From positions 186,001 through 250,000 of the forward strand of contig NZ_JABUHN010000007.1 of NCBI RefSeq assembly GCF_013328815.1: 64,000 nucleotides of DNA, written 5' to 3'. How positions within the stretch are numbered: the stretch's first letter is position 1; every line of letters begins with the position of its first letter. This document shows, in pieces, positions 49,711 through 58,330 of this stretch. This stretch comes from Tabrizicola fusiformis (lineage in GTDB: Bacteria; Pseudomonadota; Alphaproteobacteria; Rhodobacterales; Rhodobacteraceae). Below the pieces are notes generated by a model. The model saw only the letters and a program-made list of their open reading frames with translations, did no database searches and was not told the origin of the DNA. Made by a program: the position numbers and the translations under genes.

Positions 49711-50823
49711 ATGGGTGACGGGCTTTTCCACGCGGAACGGATTTTTGACGGCACGGTCTGGCATGAGGATGCCAGCCTGCGCGTTGTCGCGGGTCGCGTC
49801 GCGGGCATCGAACCCGGAGGCAAGGCGGCGGAACATCTGCCCGGCTGGATCGTGCCCGGGCTGATCGACCTACAGGTGAATGGCGGCGGCGGGGTGCTGT
49901 TCAACAATGCGCCCAGCGCCGAGGGGATTGCCACCATCGCCGCCGCCCATGCCCGGTTCGGCACCACCGCGATCATGGTCACACTGATCACCGACCGGCC
50001 CGAAGTGACCGCGGCGGCGGCGGCGGCGGTGGACGCGGTGCCCGGCCTGCTGGGCCTGCATCTGGAAGGGCCGCATCTGGACCGTGCCCGCAAGGGCACC
50101 CATGACGCCCGGCTGATCCGCCGGATGGAGGCGGAAGACCTGGCGCTGATCCTGCGCGCGGCGCAGCGGGGGCCGGTGATCTGCACGCTGGCGCCGGAAT
50201 CGGTGACACTGACGCAGGTCGGGGAGCTTGCCGCCGCCGGTGTAGTGGTCAGCCTTGGCCACAGCGATTGCGACCTTGCCACGGCCCGCGCCTATGCCGA
50301 TGCCGGTGCGCGGATGGTCACCCATCTTTTCAACGCGATGAGTCCGCTGACCCACCGCGCGCCGGGGCTGGTGGGGGCGGCGCTGGACGACGGGCGGCTT
50401 TGGGCCGGGCTGATCGCTGACGGGTTCCATGTGGAGGATACCGCCCTGCGGGTGGCGCTGCGGGCCAAGCAGGGGCCGGGCGGGATCTTCCTTGTGTCTG
50501 ATGCCATGTCCACCATCGGCAGCGACGAGACGGGCTTTACGCTGAACGGGCGGCAGATTTTCCGGGCGGGCGGGCGGCTGACGCTGGCCGATGGCACATT
50601 GGCGGGGGCGGATATCGCGCTGATCGACGCGGTGCGCCATGTGCATCGCGCGCTGGGCCTGCCGCTGGACGCCGCGCTGCGGCTGGCATCAGAGGCGCCC
50701 GCCAAGGCCATGGGCCTGACCGACCGGGGCCACCTGCGCCCCGGCGCGCGGGCCGATTTCCTGTGCCTGACGCCAGAGATCACCGCCGGGGGAACATGGA
50801 TCGGCGGAGGGCGCGTGGCATGA
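49711..50823 (+). CDS. nagA: N-acetylglucosamine-6-phosphate deacetylase
   Basis: A 370-residue amidohydrolase. Signature segments: WIVPGLIDLQVNGGGGVLFNN, LGLHLEGPHLDRARKGTHD (metal Glu), VSLGHSDCD (His), MVTHLFNAMSPLTHRAPGLVG (His, substrate contacts), and FLVSDAMSTIG (catalytic Asp). It deacetylates GlcNAc-6-P to GlcN-6-P for NagB. The typical first metal His-x-His (e.g. DxHxHG) is DLQVNG here, as in NagA proteins using one metal. ATG 49711 is 2 nt after the preceding stop; the stop overlaps the kinase start. Confidence 0.93.
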   Translation: MGDGLFHAERIFDGTVWHEDASLRVVAGRVAGIEPGGKAAEHLPGWIVPGLIDLQVNGGGGVLFNNAPSAEGIATIAAAHARFGTTAIMVTLITDRPEVTAAAAAAVDAVPGLLGLHLEGPHLDRARKGTHDARLIRRMEAEDLALILRAAQRGPVICTLAPESVTLTQVGELAAAGVVVSLGHSDCDLATARAYADAGARMVTHLFNAMSPLTHRAPGLVGAALDDGRLWAGLIADGFHVEDTALRVALRAKQGPGGIFLVSDAMSTIGSDETGFTLNGRQIFRAGGRLTLADGTLAGADIALIDAVRHVHRALGLPLDAALRLASEAPAKAMGLTDRGHLRPGARADFLCLTPEITAGGTWIGGGRVA

Positions 50824-51734
50824 TCCTGTGTTTCGACATCGGCGGCACCGCCATCAAGATCGCCGAGGCGTTTTCGCAGGAGGACATCCGCCCGCAGGGC
50901 CGCGTGCCCACCCCGGCGCAGGATTATCCGGCCTTTGTCGCCGCCCTGCACGGTGCGATTGCGACTGCCTCGCAGCCGCCCGAGCGGCTGGCCTTTTCCA
51001 TCGCGGGGGTGGTGGCGCCAGATACCGGGCTGGCCACCGTTGCCAATATCCCCTGCCTGACCGGGCGTCGCCTTGTGGCCGATCTTGAAGCCGATCTTGG
51101 CCTGCCGGTCGATCTGGCCAATGACGCCGACTGTTTTGCACTGGCCGAGGCGGCGGTGGGCGCCGGTCGCGGGCATGAGGTGGTGTTCGGCATCATTCTG
51201 GGAACCGGGGTGGGCGGCGGCGTTGTGGTGCGCGGCCAGTTGATCAACGCCGGGGGCGGTTTTGCGGGCGAGTGGGGGCACGGCCCTGTGGCGCAGCGCA
51301 TTCTGGGCGACCCTGAGGTCACCCTGCCCGCCTTTGCCTGTGGCTGCGGCCAGATCGGCTGTCTGGATGCGGTCTGTTCGGCCCGGGGGATGGAACGGCT
51401 GCACGCCCATCTGCATCCGGGGCGCGAGGCCGACAGCCTGACCATCGTTGAAGGCTGGTCCGCCGGTGAGCCGCGCGCGACCCGCACCATTGCCATCTGG
51501 CTTGAGCTGCTGGCCGGGCCGCTGGCCATGGTCGAGAATATGCTGGGCGCGGGAATCATGGCGGTGGGCGGCGGGCTGTCCAATGCGCCCGCGCTGATCG
51601 CGGCCTTGGATGTGCAGGTCCGCGCCCGCATCCTGCGCAAGCTGGACCGCCCGCTGATTGTGCCCGCGCAATGCGCCATCGAACCGGGGCTGGTGGGTGC
51701 CGCCATTCTGGGCCTTAGCCGCCGCGCGGCCTGA
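50820..51734 (+). CDS. nagK: ROK family N-acetylglucosamine kinase
   Basis: A 304-residue ROK kinase: N-terminal ATP phosphate loop FDIGGTAIKIAEA, catalytic Asp in LANDADCFALAEA, GTGVGGGVVV, GEWGHGPV with the zinc His, and the zinc cysteine cluster CGCGQIGCLDAVCS. It phosphorylates free GlcNAc, or a related hexosamine, released by the GH20 enzyme, feeding NagA. Its ATG overlaps the nagA stop (ATGA). Specificity for GlcNAc over ManNAc or glucose is inferred from context. Confidence 0.88.
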   Translation: MILCFDIGGTAIKIAEAFSQEDIRPQGRVPTPAQDYPAFVAALHGAIATASQPPERLAFSIAGVVAPDTGLATVANIPCLTGRRLVADLEADLGLPVDLANDADCFALAEAAVGAGRGHEVVFGIILGTGVGGGVVVRGQLINAGGGFAGEWGHGPVAQRILGDPEVTLPAFACGCGQIGCLDAVCSARGMERLHAHLHPGREADSLTIVEGWSAGEPRATRTIAIWLELLAGPLAMVENMLGAGIMAVGGGLSNAPALIAALDVQVRARILRKLDRPLIVPAQCAIEPGLVGAAILGLSRRAA

Positions 51735-51748
51735 AATCACCCAGCGCC

Positions 51749-51765
51749 GTGAAAACGAATTACAC
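51749..51765 (+). promoter_or_regulatory. Candidate RpiR operator upstream of the Gfo/Idh-ABC operon
   Basis: GTGAAAACGAATTACAC shares 13 of 17 bases with the nagB-proximal site. A second GTGAAAA start follows at 51781 (GTGAAAATTTCTTGAC), leading into the -35. Confidence 0.5.
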
Positions 51766-51791
51766 AAATCAATCTTCCGTGTGAAAATTTC

Positions 51792-51820
51792 TTGACGTAT
51801 GCCCGCATACTGACCATGAT
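51792..51820 (+). promoter_or_regulatory. Promoter of the 51854-57204 operon with an operator-like palindrome in the spacer
   Basis: TTGACG (51792-51797), 17-nt spacer, CATGAT (51815-51820). The spacer contains GTATGC-CC-GCATAC (51797-51810), a perfect inverted repeat with 6-bp arms, ideally placed for a repressor that excludes RNA polymerase. Confidence 0.58.
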
Positions 51821-51853
51821 CCAGAAAAAGAATTTCTCCGCAGGGAGCGCAGA

Positions 51854-53011
51854 ATGCGAGTCGCCATCATTGGTCTGGGCTTTCGCCTTGGCTATCTGGG
51901 TCATGTCTTTCGGGAAATGGACCCCGATTTTCAGATCGTGGGCTATCATGACCCCGCCCCTGCCGGCATGGCCGTGCTGGAAAGCCATGGGATTTCGGCG
52001 GGCAAGTCCTATGACAGCGCCGAAGCTCTGGTGAAAGCCGGCGGATATGACCTTCTGATGGTCGGCTCGCCCAATCACCTGCACCTTGACCATATCCGGC
52101 TGGGTCTGCAGACCGGGGTCAAGGTCTTCTCGGAAAAGCCAATCGTTTCCAGCATCGAGCAAACCTATCAGATGGCCGCCCTGATGGGGCAATACGGCCA
52201 TGACAGCCTGCTGGTCGGCCTCGTGCTGCGCTATGCGCCGCTTTACCGCGACCTTCTGGCGGCGCGTGACAGCGGACAACTGGGCAAGATCGTTTCCATC
52301 GAAGCGGCCGAGCATATCTTCCCCTATCACGGCGCGTTTTTCATGCGCGACTGGCGCCGCTATGAAAAATGGTCGGGCAGCTTCATGCTGGAAAAATGCT
52401 GCCACGATCTGGATCTCTATAACGGCCTGATCGGCGCGCGACCCGAGCGGGTGGCAAGCTTTGGCGGCCGCAAGACCTTTGTCCCCGCCAACGATCCGCG
52501 CAACGAAGGGGTGAACGATCTCAGCCTTTATCACCGCAAGCCTTCGGGCTGGAACGGGTCGGACAAGGTGTTCGATTCGGATGGCGATATCATCGACTAT
52601 CAGGTGGCGATCATCGAATACGCCAATGGCGTCGGGATGAACTTCCACACCAACCTGAACGCGCCCGACCAGTTCCGCCGCTTTGCCGTCTTTGGCACCA
52701 AGGGTCAGGCCGAGGGCGATTTCATCCGCGGTTTCCTGAAAGTCACCGATGTTCTGTCGGAAAAGCGGGTTACGGAAACCGAATACAAGGCCACCGCCCT
52801 GTCGCAGCATTACGGCGCCGATGAGAAGATGGCCGAAGAGGTCATCGCCCATGTGATGAAGGGCGGCCCGCTGCCCGTCTCGCCGCTGGACGCGCTGGAG
52901 GCCGGGATTCTGGCGCTCGCCACCGACGACGCCCGCCGCACGCGGCAGGTGGTCGATCTGCGCCCGGTCTGGGACCGTTACGACAACGCATTCGCCCGCA
53001 AGGTGGCCTGA
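51854..53011 (+). CDS. Gfo/Idh/MocA family oxidoreductase of the amino-sugar ABC operon
   Basis: A 385-residue NAD(P)-dependent oxidoreductase. The N-terminus MRVAIIGLGFRLGYLGHVF has an altered glycine motif. The family Lys is in VKVFSEKPIVSS (about residue 95), and the catalytic-type His/Asp in SFMLEKCCHDLDLYNGL (about residue 185). It is the first gene of an operon with two permeases, a binding protein and an ATPase, so it acts on the imported sugar, perhaps as an intracellular dehydrogenase or redox-cycling hydrolase of the GH109 kind. It is distinct from the copy at 10260. Confidence 0.88.
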   Translation: MRVAIIGLGFRLGYLGHVFREMDPDFQIVGYHDPAPAGMAVLESHGISAGKSYDSAEALVKAGGYDLLMVGSPNHLHLDHIRLGLQTGVKVFSEKPIVSSIEQTYQMAALMGQYGHDSLLVGLVLRYAPLYRDLLAARDSGQLGKIVSIEAAEHIFPYHGAFFMRDWRRYEKWSGSFMLEKCCHDLDLYNGLIGARPERVASFGGRKTFVPANDPRNEGVNDLSLYHRKPSGWNGSDKVFDSDGDIIDYQVAIIEYANGVGMNFHTNLNAPDQFRRFAVFGTKGQAEGDFIRGFLKVTDVLSEKRVTETEYKATALSQHYGADEKMAEEVIAHVMKGGPLPVSPLDALEAGILALATDDARRTRQVVDLRPVWDRYDNAFARKVA

Positions 53012-53014
53012 ACC

Positions 53015-53899
53015 ATGATCAAGTCGCGCTCCAGTCTGATCTTTGCCTGGGCGCTTCTGGCCCCGGCCATTCTTTATGTGCTGGTGATCGTGGCCTGGCC
53101 CTTGGTCGAAACTTTCCGCCTTTCGTTCACCGACGCCTCGCTGCGCAAGGTGACGAACTATGTCGGCTGGCGGAACTATGACAAGATCTTCAACGAGACC
53201 TTCCTGACGGTCATCACCCGGACCTTCACCTGGACCTTCTTTTCGGTGCTGTTCAAAATGGTGATCGGCACCTTTGGCGCGGTGCTGCTGAATGCTGCCG
53301 TGCCCGGGCGCAACCTGTTCCGCATCCTGACCATGCCGCCATGGATCGTGCCGATGGCCATTGGCATCTTCATGTGGGGCTGGATGTATAACGGCCAGTT
53401 CGGCATGATTTCCGGCCTGTTGCAGCGGTTTGGCCTTGTGGACGGCCCGGTGGCTTTCCTCGCCTATGGGCGGCCCGCCTATTGGGCGACCATCGTGACC
53501 GATGTCTGGATCGGTGTGCCTATGGTGACGATCTACTTCCTTGCTGCCATTCAGGCCATTCCGCGCGACCTGTATGAAGCTGCCTGGACCGATGGCGCCA
53601 GCCGCTGGACCCGGTTCCGCCGCATCACCCTGCCGCTGATGGCGCCCGCGATTATCACCATGTCGATGCTGTCGCTGATCGCCACCTTCAACAGCTTTGA
53701 CATCATCTGGATCCTCACGCAGGGGGGGCCCTCGGGTTCGACCACGACGATGATCATCGACACTTATCAGACCGCCATCGGATCAAAGAAATATGGCGAG
53801 GGCGCGGCCCGGGCCGTGGTGATCTGCCTGTTCCTGTCGCTGTTCTGCATCGCCTATTTCCGCGTCACCCGCCGCCTCGCGGCCACCGACAAGGCGTAA
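53015..53899 (+). CDS. Sugar ABC transporter permease (MalF/UgpA type)
   Basis: A 294-residue membrane protein with six helices and the coupling loop LYEAAWTDGASRWTRFRRITLPLMAPAII. The ILTQGGPSGSTTTMIIDTYQTAI segment is characteristic of MalF-type CUT1 permeases. It follows the oxidoreductase by 3 nt. Confidence 0.93.
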   Translation: MIKSRSSLIFAWALLAPAILYVLVIVAWPLVETFRLSFTDASLRKVTNYVGWRNYDKIFNETFLTVITRTFTWTFFSVLFKMVIGTFGAVLLNAAVPGRNLFRILTMPPWIVPMAIGIFMWGWMYNGQFGMISGLLQRFGLVDGPVAFLAYGRPAYWATIVTDVWIGVPMVTIYFLAAIQAIPRDLYEAAWTDGASRWTRFRRITLPLMAPAIITMSMLSLIATFNSFDIIWILTQGGPSGSTTTMIIDTYQTAIGSKKYGEGAARAVVICLFLSLFCIAYFRVTRRLAATDKA

Positions 53900-53908
53900 G
53901 GAGCCCCC

Positions 53909-54781
53909 ATGGCCTTCAAGTCCCGCGATACCCGCGCCATGATCGACCGCTACCGCTGGTGGGAGGTGGTGGCGATCTATGCAGGCATGTTCTGCTTTCT
54001 GTTCTTCCTGCTGTCGCCCTTCATCGAAGGCTTTCTGGTCAGCCTGAAACCGCTGGCGCAGCTCTTCTCGTCGCCCTACCGCTTCTGGCCCGAGAATGGC
54101 ACCTTTGCCGCCTATGTCTCGATGTGGGAAACGGTGCCGGGCTTTGCGCGCTATGTCTTCAACTCGTTCCTGATCTCAACCATCTCGACCTGCATCGTTC
54201 TGCTGCTGGTGGTGCCTGCCGCCTATGCCTTTGCCCGGTTCGACTATCGCGGCATGGGGCTGGTGCTGGGTGGTTTCCTTGCCGTCAGCATGTTCTCGGG
54301 CGCGGTGCTGCTGATCCCCTTGTTCCGGCTGATGCGGACCATGGGCCTCTTGAACACCTATTTCGCCATGATCATCCCCGGGGCGGCCTTCCTGATCCCC
54401 TCGGCGATCTGGCTGTTGCGCACCTATATGATGCGCATTCCGACCGAGCTGAACGAAGCCGCCTATATGGACGGCGCCAGCCAGTTCTACACCTTCCGCC
54501 GGGTGATCCTGCCCATTGCGCGGCCCGGCATCATCGTGGTCGCCATCGTGACCTTCATCGGCGCCTATTCGCAGCAATTCATCTTCGCGCTGACCTTCAA
54601 TTCCAAGACCGAATACATGCCCCTGCCGATCGGCCTTTACGCCTATTTCGGCAAGCAAGAGGTGATCTGGAACGAGTTGATGGCCGCCAGTTTCGTGGGC
54701 ATCGCCCCGGCGCTGGTCATCATCTTCTTCCTGCAACGCTATCTCGTCGGCGGGCTGACCGCTGGCGCGGTGAAACAATAA
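53909..54781 (+). CDS. Carbohydrate ABC transporter permease (MalG type)
   Basis: A 290-residue membrane protein with six helices and coupling loop LNEAAYMDGASQFYTFRRVILPIARPGII. It pairs with the preceding permease. The ATG follows GGAG; a gap of 25 nt leads to the binding-protein gene. Confidence 0.93.
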   Translation: MAFKSRDTRAMIDRYRWWEVVAIYAGMFCFLFFLLSPFIEGFLVSLKPLAQLFSSPYRFWPENGTFAAYVSMWETVPGFARYVFNSFLISTISTCIVLLLVVPAAYAFARFDYRGMGLVLGGFLAVSMFSGAVLLIPLFRLMRTMGLLNTYFAMIIPGAAFLIPSAIWLLRTYMMRIPTELNEAAYMDGASQFYTFRRVILPIARPGIIVVAIVTFIGAYSQQFIFALTFNSKTEYMPLPIGLYAYFGKQEVIWNELMAASFVGIAPALVIIFFLQRYLVGGLTAGAVKQ

Positions 54782-54806
54782 GCATCCACAACCGGGAGTA
54801 AGTGAA

Positions 54807-56024
54807 GTGACAACCCTGTTTCGCAAAAGCCTGATCGGCCTTGTTCTGGCCGGTTCGACTGCGCTGCCCGCGCTGTCGCAAGAGATCAGCTGGATCTATT
54901 GCGGCGACAAGATCGACCCCGTTCATGAGAAATACATCAAGGAATGGGAAGCCGCCAACTCCGGCTGGAAGATCGCGGTCGAGGTGGTGGGCTGGGCCCA
55001 GTGCCAGGACAAGGCAACCACGCTGGCCGCTGCCGGCAGCCCGGCGGGCATGGCCTATGTCGGTTCGCGCACGCTGAAGGAATTCGCGCTGAACGACCTG
55101 ATCGTCGAAGTGCCGATGTCGGACGAGGAAAAGGCCGCCTACTATCCCCATATCGTGGATACCGTGACCTTCGAGGGCACCCAGTGGGGCGTTCCGATCG
55201 CCTTCTCGACCAAGGCGTTCTACTGGAACAAGGATCTCTTCACGCAAGCCGGACTTGACCCGGAAAAGCCGCCGACCACCTGGGCGGAAGAAATCGAATA
55301 TGCCAAGATCATCAAGGAAAAGACCGGGATCGCCGGCTATGGCCTGCCGGCCAAGACCTTTGACAACACGATGCACCAGTTCCTGCATTGGGTTTACACC
55401 AACAACGGTCAGGTGATCGACGCCGACGGCAACATCAAGCTGGACAGCCCGCAGGTTCTGGCCGCGCTGCAAGCCTACAAGGACATCACGCCCTATTCCG
55501 TCGAAGGCGCCACCGCCTATGAACAGAATGAAATCCGCGCCATCTTCCTTGATGGCAAGGTGGGCATGATCCAGGCTTCGGTCGGCGCCGCGATGCGCCT
55601 GAAGGATACCAAGATCAACTGGGGTGTGACCACCCTGCCGCTTGGCCCCGAAGCGGGCGGCCCGGGCACCCTGCTGATCACCGACTCGCTGGCGGTGTTC
55701 AAAGGGTCGGGCGTCGAGGAAAAGGCGGTTGAATTCGCCAAATACATCACCTCGCCCGATATCCAGATCGAGTATGAACTGTCGCCCGATGCCGGTCTGA
55801 CCCCGCTGCGCCCCTCGGCCAAGGTCGATGCGCTGGTGGCGGAAATCCCGTATTGGAAGCCCTTCATCGACGGCATCGCCTATGGTGGCCCCGAGCCGCT
55901 GTTCACCGATTACAAGGGCCTGCAGAACGTGATGATCGAGATGGTCCAGTCGGTCGTGACCGGCGCTGCCGAACCGCAGGCCGCGCTGACCAAGGCCGCT
56001 GCCGCGCTCGAAGAATACAAGTAA
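54807..56024 (+). CDS. ABC transporter sugar-binding protein
   Basis: A 405-residue periplasmic protein starting with GTG after GGGAG. The signal peptide is about 24 residues ([24 protein letters not shown], then QE). Mature landmarks: [56 protein letters not shown], and the family block [22 protein letters not shown]. Given the surrounding nag genes, it should bind an amino sugar or a GlcNAc-containing disaccharide. This ligand is inferred. Confidence 0.92.
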   Translation: MTTLFRKSLIGLVLAGSTALPALSQEISWIYCGDKIDPVHEKYIKEWEAANSGWKIAVEVVGWAQCQDKATTLAAAGSPAGMAYVGSRTLKEFALNDLIVEVPMSDEEKAAYYPHIVDTVTFEGTQWGVPIAFSTKAFYWNKDLFTQAGLDPEKPPTTWAEEIEYAKIIKEKTGIAGYGLPAKTFDNTMHQFLHWVYTNNGQVIDADGNIKLDSPQVLAALQAYKDITPYSVEGATAYEQNEIRAIFLDGKVGMIQASVGAAMRLKDTKINWGVTTLPLGPEAGGPGTLLITDSLAVFKGSGVEEKAVEFAKYITSPDIQIEYELSPDAGLTPLRPSAKVDALVAEIPYWKPFIDGIAYGGPEPLFTDYKGLQNVMIEMVQSVVTGAAEPQAALTKAAAALEEYK

Positions 56025-56030
56025 GTTCAA

Positions 56031-56061
56031 GGCCGGCCGCCCCATGCCGGGGCGGCCGGCC
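56031..56061 (+). terminator. 13-bp hairpin after the binding-protein gene
   Basis: GGCCGGCCGCCCC and GGGGCGGCCGGCC form a perfect 13-bp stem around a 5-nt loop, followed by CCTTT. It lies between the binding-protein stop and the ATPase ribosome site. It probably protects the upstream mRNA or lowers read-through so that the ATPase is made in smaller amounts. Confidence 0.7.
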
Positions 56062-56082
56062 CCTTTGCCAAGGAGACCCGCA

Positions 56083-57204
56083 TTGGGCCAGCTTTCCCTC
56101 AAGACCGTGATCAAGACCTTCGGCGATTTTCAGGTCGTGAAGGGCGTCTCGCTGGACGTGACAGAGGGCGAATTCGTCGTCTTCGTCGGCCCTTCGGGTT
56201 GCGGGAAATCGACCCTGTTGCGGATGATCGCCGGGCTGGAACACACCACTGCAGGCGATATCGTGATCGACGGCAAGCGGGTGAACGACCTGCCCCCGGT
56301 CAAGCGCGGCATTGCCATGGTGTTCCAGAGCTATGCTCTTTACCCCCACATGACGGTGTTCGAGAATATCGCCTTCCCCCTTCGGGTGGAAAAGGCGCCC
56401 GAAGAGGTGATCCGCAAGAAGGTGGCCGAGGCCGCCGCGATCCTGCATCTGGAAACCCGGTTGCAGCAAAAGCCCGGCCAGCTTTCCGGCGGTCAGCGGC
56501 AGCGGGTGGCCATCGGTCGCGCCATCGTCCGCCAGCCCGAGATTTTCCTGTTTGATGAGCCGCTGTCGAACCTTGACGCCGCCCTGCGTGCCGACATGCG
56601 CATCGAACTGACCCGCCTGCACAAGCAGCTTGGCGCCACGATGATCTATGTCACCCATGATCAGGTCGAGGCGATGACCATGGCCGACCGGATCGTGGTC
56701 CTGAACGCCGGATATATCGCGCAGGTGGGGGCGCCGCTGGAACTCTATCACAAGCCGCAGAATACCTTCGTTGCCGGCTTCATCGGCAATCCGCGGATGA
56801 ACTTTCTGCCCGTCACCTGCACCGGCGTTTCGGCGGCGGGGGTTGAGGTGGACTATCAGGGCCAGCGCCTGCACCTGCCCGTTGCCCCCCGCCCCGGGAT
56901 CGAAGGCGCCACCTTGTCGCTGGGCATCCGGCCCGAACATATCACGCTGGGCGCGGGCGAGGCGACGCTGCGCATCACCCCTTCGGTGGTGGAGCAACTG
57001 GGCCAGCAGACCATCGGCTATGCCACCCTGCCGGGCCGCGAGGAAACCTTCTGCTTCGTGCTGCCCGGAACCCGGGTGATCGAGGATGACAAGCCGCTCG
57101 ACATCGGATTTGCCGCCAGCGAGTGCCATCTCTTCGATGCCGAAGGTCAGGCGTTCGAACGCAGCATCGACCTTGCCGCGCTGACCGTTCCCTCAGCCGT
57201 CTGA
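56083..57204 (+). CDS. Sugar ABC transporter ATP-binding protein (UgpC/MalK type), TTG start
   Basis: A 373-residue ATPase with Walker [10 protein letters not shown], signature [15 protein letters not shown], Walker [14 protein letters not shown], switch [10 protein letters not shown] and a C-terminal OB domain ([11 protein letters not shown]). The natural start is TTG at 56083 (reading [13 protein letters not shown]), 7 nt after AAGGAG. The ATG at 56044 falls inside the hairpin and would add irrelevant residues. Rare-codon initiation plus the preceding hairpin suggests deliberately low expression. It overlaps the convergent antiporter gene by 12 nt. Confidence 0.9.
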   Translation: MGQLSLKTVIKTFGDFQVVKGVSLDVTEGEFVVFVGPSGCGKSTLLRMIAGLEHTTAGDIVIDGKRVNDLPPVKRGIAMVFQSYALYPHMTVFENIAFPLRVEKAPEEVIRKKVAEAAAILHLETRLQQKPGQLSGGQRQRVAIGRAIVRQPEIFLFDEPLSNLDAALRADMRIELTRLHKQLGATMIYVTHDQVEAMTMADRIVVLNAGYIAQVGAPLELYHKPQNTFVAGFIGNPRMNFLPVTCTGVSAAGVEVDYQGQRLHLPVAPRPGIEGATLSLGIRPEHITLGAGEATLRITPSVVEQLGQQTIGYATLPGREETFCFVLPGTRVIEDDKPLDIGFAASECHLFDAEGQAFERSIDLAALTVPSAV

Positions 57205-57564
57205 GCCTGCATCGCCGCGGGCGCGTGCCGGGGGAATGCCCCGCACCTTCTCGGCCCGATCGCGGTGCAGCGCAGCGCGGCCCAACAGCATCAGCGTCAC
57301 CGGCGTGGTGATCAGGAGGAATATCCCGATCACCAGCTCGTGCAGCACGGCCCGCCCGTCAAGCGCCGAGAAGAGCAGGATCGAGGCCAGCAGCACCCCC
57401 GCCGTTCCCCAGCTTGTGCCAAGGGTCGGGGCGTGCAGCCGGTCATAAAAGCTTTTCAATTGCACCAGTCCCACGGTGCCCAGCAACGTCAGCGTGCTGC
57501 CCAGAACCAAGAGCAGACCCACCGGCACCGCGACCCACAGCGAAAGCGTGTCGAAATCGGTCAT
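57193..57564 (-). CDS. phaG: Monovalent cation/H+ antiporter subunit G
   Basis: A 123-residue membrane protein with three helices. It shows the MnhG/PhaG signature [33 protein letters not shown] and a charged C-terminal tail. It is the last gene of the six-gene Pha/Mrp group-2 antiporter operon. Needed for assembly of the Na+(K+)/H+ antiporter; no known catalytic residue of its own. Confidence 0.92.
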   Translation of the reverse strand: MTDFDTLSLWVAVPVGLLLVLGSTLTLLGTVGLVQLKSFYDRLHAPTLGTSWGTAGVLLASILLFSALDGRAVLHELVIGIFLLITTPVTLMLLGRAALHRDRAEKVRGIPPARARGDAGSDG

Positions 57565-57845
57565 TCGATCACCTCGCCACGGATCAGGAACTTGGCCAGC
57601 GCCAGCGTGGCCACAAAGCCCAGCACGCCGATCACCATCGCCGCCTCAAAGAAGAAGGGCGTGCCCACCCGCATTCCCGTCACGATGAACAGCAGCATGG
57701 CGGTAACATAAAGCGTATCCAGCCCCAGCACCCGGTCCTGCGCGCGCGGGCCGCGCAGCACGCGCCATGCCGCAAAACAGGCCGCCAGCGCCAGCGCCAG
57801 TTGCGCATAGCCGAAGGCCAGCGACAGAACGAAGGACGCGCTCAT
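57561..57845 (-). CDS. phaF: Monovalent cation/H+ antiporter subunit F
   Basis: A 94-residue, three-helix MnhF/PhaF protein. The conserved middle [27 protein letters not shown] identifies the family. It overlaps both neighbours by 4 nt. Confidence 0.92.
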   Translation of the reverse strand: MSASFVLSLAFGYAQLALALAACFAAWRVLRGPRAQDRVLGLDTLYVTAMLLFIVTGMRVGTPFFFEAAMVIGVLGFVATLALAKFLIRGEVIE

Positions 57846-58330
57846 GCAAAAGCCTCCATCAGCAGGGATTCATAGCGGTCGCGGATCAGGGTCACCCAAT
57901 CCCCGGGTTCGATCAGGTCGAAGACATGCAACAGCAGGACGCCGTTTTCGCTGTCATGCTCAAGCCAGGCGGTGCCGGGCGTCGCCGTGATGATCATCGC
58001 CAGCATGGCCAATGCGGTCGGGTCACTCAGCCGCAACGGAATCTCCACAAAGCCCGAGCGGCGGCTGTTTCCGCGCCCGTTGGTCAGGATCAGCCGCGCC
58101 ACCGCGATGTTCGACCGGACGATATCGCCGGCCACAATCGCGGCCAGCCGGATCAGCGGCAAGAGACGGCGGCGCCTGAGCGCAGGCGGTTCCAGCGCGC
58201 CCAGCGCCCAGCCCGCAATCAGCGCAATCGCGGTGCCCAGCAGCAGATGGCCCAGACTGAACCGCGTCAGCAACAGCCAGACGCCGACCAGCCCCAATGA
58301 CAGTAGCGGATGCGGGATCAGCCGGCTCAT
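57842..58330 (-). CDS. phaE: Monovalent cation/H+ antiporter subunit E
   Basis: A 162-residue MnhE/PhaE protein with N-terminal helices ([37 protein letters not shown]) and the conserved [25 protein letters not shown] segment. ATGA overlap with the D-subunit gene. Confidence 0.92.
   Translation of the reverse strand: MSRLIPHPLLSLGLVGVWLLLTRFSLGHLLLGTAIALIAGWALGALEPPALRRRRLLPLIRLAAIVAGDIVRSNIAVARLILTNGRGNSRRSGFVEIPLRLSDPTALAMLAMIITATPGTAWLEHDSENGVLLLHVFDLIEPGDWVTLIRDRYESLLMEAFA

Noticed and set aside
57192-57205. Terminator between the ATPase and phaG genes
   Set aside because: The CTCAG-CCGT-CTGAG stem has only five base pairs and lies within both coding ends; too weak to call.
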